From CAZNDN01 sp964571815 (lineage in GTDB: Bacteria > Fibrobacterota > Chitinivibrionia > Chitinivibrionales > WJKA01), in NCBI GenBank assembly GCA_964571815.1, contig CAZNDN010000160.1, positions 1-8,224 of the forward strand: 8,224 bases of DNA, in the 5' to 3' direction. Positions 5,062-8,224 of the stretch are shown here, in pieces. Position 1 is the first letter of the stretch; each line of letters starts with the position of its first letter. A model generated the notes under the pieces. The model had not been told where the DNA came from. It saw only the letters and a list, made by a program, of their open reading frames with translations, and searched no databases. The translations under genes and the position numbers were made by a program.

Positions 5062-7377
5062 ATGAGGGACATGACCACAGTAACGATTTCGTTGGTACTT
5101 CTCGGTATTATCGTCATGGGTACGTTTGCTTCGCGCGTCTGCGCGGGCACATCGGAGCTCTGGGGAGTTGACGGTGAACTCGGGTCGCCCACCAGTCGGC
5201 TTCCGGACTACTCCTACGCCGGATATCACGCCGGGGAAAAACCGATACCCAATATCGCGGTGGTCAAAAACGTCAAGACCGATTTCGGCGCTAAGGGTGA
5301 CGGCAGCAGCGACGATACGCAGGCATTTAAGAACGCGATTGCGGGAACCAACAACGGCGCGCTTCTGATCCCGGCAGGGACCTACAAGATCAGTGACCGC
5401 CTGGTTGTTGACAAGAGCAATATCGTACTGCGAGGCCAGGGAATGGATAAGACAACAATTCATTTTACCAAAGACCTCAAGGATATCACCGGCTCAAACA
5501 GTCCGTGGAAATACGGCCAGGGCGGCATGCTCTGGGTAGGCGCCCTTACTGAAACCGCGGTGGGAGGCGATATAACGCGCGTCACCGAGACGGCATCGCG
5601 GGGTAGCAAGACTATCAAGGTCGCCAACGGCTCCGGGCTTGCCGCGGGAATGTTTGTTGCGCTGCATTTCCAGAGTTCCGCGCTGGACCGCCATCTCCAT
5701 AACGACATTACCAATGGAGGAAACTGCGACTGGCAGCCCCACGAGTTAAACTGGGTTGTGCGGATCGATGACGTTTCCGGGAACACGGTCACCCTCCACC
5801 AGCCATTGCGTTTCGACCTCCAGAGTGGATGGCTTCCCCCGGTGAGATCGTACAATCCGGTGAAAGAAGTGGGGGTCGAGAACGTGCACATCACCTTCGA
5901 TTATACCAACTATCCGGGGCACCTCAAAGAGGACGGGCACAACCCACTCTACTTCCACGGAGCGCTCAACTGCTGGTTTCGCAATCTCAAGTCAACCAAT
6001 GCCGATAACGGCCCCTGCCTCGGTCGCGCGACAAAACATGTCACCTGCGTCGGGTACTATCAGGACGGACGAAAGGGACACCACGGGTTCAGCTTCGATG
6101 TTGACGCGTTTGACTGTCTGCTGCAGGATTTCGACTACGAAGAGGCCTGGATACACTGTATCACGGTCAACCACCACGCATGTGGTAATGTCATCCGCAA
6201 CGGTCAGGGACGGGACCTCTGTTTCGACCACCACCGCGACGCGCCGTTTGAAAACCTCTTCTCCAATGTACACATCGGCTCCGGTACCCGGATGTATACC
6301 TCAAGCGGCGCCGGGTGTGCCGGTCCTCATTCCGCCGCGCGTGAGACGTTCTGGAATGTCAAGTCCAGCGGATGGTCCGCGGCGCCAACCCCAAGCTGGG
6401 GGTATATCCATTGCAACGTGATTGGCGCCAACACCACCAACAAAACCGAAGACAGAGAATGGTACGAACAGGTCACCAACATTCAGCCGCCGGAGCTTTA
6501 CGAAGCGCAATTGCAGCGACGGCTCGGGAACCAGGTCGACCGTGTCGACATGCCGGCAATCTCTCCCGACGGCGGGATTATCACGGAACCCACGCAGGTA
6601 TCGATCACCTGCGGTACGTCCGGGGCAACCATTCACTACACCACCGACGGGACAACCCCCTCGGTCTCCTCACCGTCATACTCCACACCCATAACGATCA
6701 ATCAGACCGCGACCCTCAAGGCCGTGGGGATCAAGGACGGTCTGGCAAACAGCTACATCGCTCAGGCCGCGTTCACGTTCAAGGTCCTGCCCGAGGGTAT
6801 TCATGCGGTGCAGGCCGTGACGGCAAGCAAAGATGACGGTAACGTTCCCGAGAACACCATCGACGATGACCTGAACACGCGATGGTCGGCGGATGGAACC
6901 GATGAGTGGATCATGTTCGATCTCGGGTCTGAGAAGACCGTCGGCAGTGTGTGGATCGCTTGGTACCAGGGAGCATCGAGGATATCGGATTTCGGGATTT
7001 CGATTTCAACCGACGGTTCGAGCTGGACTTCGGTGTACGACGGCCGGAGCAGCGGGACCACAACGGAACTGGAGCAACACTCCTTCTCACCGGTCACCGC
7101 ACGATACGTGCGGATCGACTGTCACGGCAACAGTGTCAACAACTGGAACAGTATCACCGAGGTGCAGATTTCGGAAAAGAGCGGGACGGTTGTGAGTTAC
7201 AACCAACGACGGATCCACCGCACTCCGGATTTAAATCGGCCAACACACGCCGTCTCATACACCCTTCTCGGCAAGAGGCTCACCGCCGGGAAAGTGAGAG
7301 GTATGCATGGAGTGATTGTACAGTCATCCGGCGGCGTTACACGGAAGGTTCTCAGGCAAAGAGAGTCAGTCCGATAG
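5062..7377 (+). CDS. Secreted pectate-lyase-superfamily beta-helix protein with F5/8 C domain
   Basis: 771 residues. The signal peptide spans about 1-28 (hydrophobic run 8-22, then VCAGT). Residues 68-135 match the N-terminal beta-helix of the pectate lyase superfamily (PF12708-like): VKTDFGAKGDGSSDDTQAF, LLIPAGTYKI and IVLRGQGMDKTTI. The helix continues to about 480 and is rich in paired His and acidic residues: GHHGFSFDVD (339-348), VNHHACGN (369-376), FDHHRDAPFENLFSNVHIG (388-406). These make it a probable enzyme, but active-site residues cannot be assigned. Residues 495-575 are a chitobiase-C-like module (IHYTTDGTTPSVSSPSY) and 578-703 an F5/8-type C domain, both paralogous to those in the gene before. 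The tail (about 728-771: VSYTLLGKRL, then RGMHGVIVQ, TRKVLRQR) resembles the other two tails. Lyase or glycoside hydrolase are both possible. It is the last gene of the cluster. Confidence 0.78.
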   Translation: MRDMTTVTISLVLLGIIVMGTFASRVCAGTSELWGVDGELGSPTSRLPDYSYAGYHAGEKPIPNIAVVKNVKTDFGAKGDGSSDDTQAFKNAIAGTNNGALLIPAGTYKISDRLVVDKSNIVLRGQGMDKTTIHFTKDLKDITGSNSPWKYGQGGMLWVGALTETAVGGDITRVTETASRGSKTIKVANGSGLAAGMFVALHFQSSALDRHLHNDITNGGNCDWQPHELNWVVRIDDVSGNTVTLHQPLRFDLQSGWLPPVRSYNPVKEVGVENVHITFDYTNYPGHLKEDGHNPLYFHGALNCWFRNLKSTNADNGPCLGRATKHVTCVGYYQDGRKGHHGFSFDVDAFDCLLQDFDYEEAWIHCITVNHHACGNVIRNGQGRDLCFDHHRDAPFENLFSNVHIGSGTRMYTSSGAGCAGPHSAARETFWNVKSSGWSAAPTPSWGYIHCNVIGANTTNKTEDREWYEQVTNIQPPELYEAQLQRRLGNQVDRVDMPAISPDGGIITEPTQVSITCGTSGATIHYTTDGTTPSVSSPSYSTPITINQTATLKAVGIKDGLANSYIAQAAFTFKVLPEGIHAVQAVTASKDDGNVPENTIDDDLNTRWSADGTDEWIMFDLGSEKTVGSVWIAWYQGASRISDFGISISTDGSSWTSVYDGRSSGTTTELEQHSFSPVTARYVRIDCHGNSVNNWNSITEVQISEKSGTVVSYNQRRIHRTPDLNRPTHAVSYTLLGKRLTAGKVRGMHGVIVQSSGGVTRKVLRQRESVR
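6544..7170 (+). repeat. Chitobiase-C + F5/8 C module cassette, copy 2
   Basis: Second copy of the two-module cassette also found at 4145-4771. The catalytic domains in front are unrelated (beta-helix here, jelly roll there), so the cassette has been shuffled or duplicated as a unit. DNA similarity is visible but patchy, which suggests an old event. Confidence 0.8.
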
Positions 7378-7439
7378 ATAGTACGGGCGCCGGGCGCCTC
7401 TCATTCGTTAACGACAACGAGAACAGCTTGGCTCTTTAG
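7378..7439. other. Convergent intergenic region with weak hairpin
   Basis: GGCGC (7386-7390) and GCGCC (7394-7398) can pair around CGG, and a perfect 10-bp palindrome TCGTTAACGA lies at 7405-7414. There is no T run on either strand right after the hairpin, so termination of the cluster here is possible but not shown. Confidence 0.3.
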
Positions 7440-7970
7440 TCAACTTGTCCCCCTGTCAATCACCACTGCTCGCACCTGCACAAACCCTCTGCTCGATCGC
7501 GGGATTGCGATGTCGCCGATAATCGCATGGGCCATGAGGTAGCCGATGTTCTCGGTATCGGGCACACAGCGGCAGATGTTCTCTCTGAACGATCCGACGT
7601 TTGCATCCAGACTCAACACTACGGACCCTGCGTGCCCCGGCGCCTTCAGGCGATCGCGAACAGCGATCGCATCGTCGTCTACCCCGCACACGTACAGGAT
7701 ATCTTTTTGCGCCGGGAGCGCACTCATCGCGGTTGACACATTGGTGCGTCCGACAACGGAGCGCTCCAGCGACGCGAGATGCGTCGATTCGTATTTACTG
7801 AGGATACGTTCCATGATCTGTACGCTGTTGCTCAGCCACAGGCCGTTGCTCAAACGGCTGTTCTCCTCGGCGCCGAGGACTATGACCTCGCAACGCATGT
7901 CGGGCGCGATTCGGCGCAGTTCAGTCTGAAGGCGCAGGTACAAGTATGCGTCGAACACATGATTCTCACG
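7440..7970 (-). pseudogene. C-terminal remnant of a LacI-like (periplasmic-binding fold) regulator
   Basis: The minus-strand frame stops with TGA at 7442-7440 and is open up to an ATG at 8108, but the homologous part seems to begin only near 7970. The segment with DILYVCGVDDDAIAVRDRL, then GSVVLSLDANV and PDTENIGYLMAHAIIGDI resembles the C-terminal effector subdomain of LacI-family regulators, which bind small ligands such as sugars. About 175 residues remain against roughly 330-350 for a full member. The helix-turn-helix and the first half of the sensor domain are absent. Upstream of about 7970 the sequence makes better sense on the other strand as a transposase, and a TGA at 8111-8109 blocks further extension. 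It ends 62 bp from the enzyme cluster, convergent with it. The fold call is moderate; calling it a remnant follows from the missing N-terminus. Confidence 0.5.
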
Positions 7971-8224
7971 CGCCGCCGACGGTAAGATTGTGTACCGGGC
8001 CTCGCATGCCAGGTGCTGGGCATTCCCCAAATCCGGCGAACAGACCGTGATGGAGGGGATACCTCGCAACCACGAGATTTTCGAGCCGCTGGAGTTCACT
8101 GCAACCATTCAGGTTGCAACCCTTCGGGCGGCCTTCGGCCGTGCTCTCCGCCCATCCATGGTCTTCGAGTCCTGGCGGAGATGACGCAGCACATCCCCAA
8201 CAAGGGCGAACATCAGATCCGCCA
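7963..8224 (+). mobile_element. IS91-like (Y2) transposase fragment, frame broken
   Basis: From 7963 a plus-strand frame reads ADGKIVYRASHARCW (about 7975-8019), then GIPRNHEIFEPLEF up to 8097. A second frame from 8172 reads LAEMTQHIPNKGEHQIR to the window edge. Joined, EPLEF-LAEMTQHIPNKGEHQIR is the conserved late part of IS91/IS1294-type rolling-circle transposases, where the last piece is followed by a Tyr-Tyr-Gly motif. The two pieces are in different frames and are separated by about 74 bp of unrelated DNA at 8098-8171. The front part of the transposase (zinc-binding region and catalytic tyrosines) is missing to the left: an in-frame TGA lies at 7960-7962, and the neighbouring DNA is regulator-like. 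The fragment is therefore inactive. Recognition is from motif memory, not a search. Confidence 0.6.
8098..8171. repeat. Hairpin-rich 74-bp insert in the transposase frame
   Basis: The insert holds several inverted repeats: TGCAACC (8100-8106) with GGTTGCA (8112-8118), loop ATTCA; the 10-bp palindrome GGTTGCAACC (8112-8121); CCCTTCGGG (8120-8128); and CGGCC-TTC-GGCCG (8129-8141). TCTCCGCC at 8145-8152 is the reverse complement of GGCGGAGA at 8174-8181, just outside. The dense secondary structure suggests a REP- or MITE-like element. No clean target duplication was identified. Confidence 0.45.

Noticed and set aside
7971..8108. N-terminal part of the minus-strand 222-residue frame as true regulator sequence
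   Set aside because: The opposite strand reads as conserved transposase in this stretch, and the minus-strand part has no DNA-binding domain; the frame is probably open by chance.

Overview
The window looks like DNA from a Gram-negative, polysaccharide-degrading bacterium of the Fibrobacterota (Fibrobacteres) or a close relative. The best clue is the gene at the left edge. It reads as a near-complete TIGR02147/DUF4423 protein, a family first described as a large paralogous family in Fibrobacter succinogenes and also seen in some other groups such as bdellovibrios. The multi-domain secreted enzymes, with short basic C-terminal tails that resemble sorting domains, fit the same origin. The assignment is inference; no marker gene is present.

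Layout. Positions 1-862 (minus strand) hold the TIGR02147 gene, which runs off the left edge. It has a clear sigma70-type promoter at 899-927. Positions 863-1095 are an AT-rich divergent intergenic region with an 18-bp inverted repeat followed by seven T. A four-gene plus-strand cluster follows, tightly packed and with strong Shine-Dalgarno sites: (1) a small exported protein with a Kre9/KNH-like Ig domain (1096-1647); (2) a CBM6 plus beta-helix protein that appears internally shortened (1644-3287, ATGA overlap with the gene before it); (3) a heparin-lyase-like jelly-roll protein with chitobiase-C-like and F5/8-type C (CBM32-like) modules (3326-4975); (4) a large pectate-lyase-superfamily beta-helix protein carrying the same two accessory modules (5062-7377).

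The last three proteins share a signal peptide, carbohydrate-binding or accessory modules and a similar C-terminal tail ending in basic residues. The simplest reading is a secreted or surface-anchored set that attacks a uronic-acid-containing polysaccharide together. No transporter, SusC/D pair or cytoplasmic sugar-catabolism gene is visible, so the substrate cannot be fixed from the sequence. The divergent TIGR02147 protein is a candidate local regulator by position only.

The right end (about 7440-8224) is a mosaic. A minus-strand remnant resembles the C-terminal part of a LacI-type (periplasmic-binding-protein fold) regulator. It is joined head-on to a plus-strand fragment of an IS91-like (Y2) transposase. 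The transposase frame is itself broken by about 74 bp of hairpin-rich DNA. This end is decayed or rearranged mobile DNA. No tRNA, rRNA or CRISPR array was seen.
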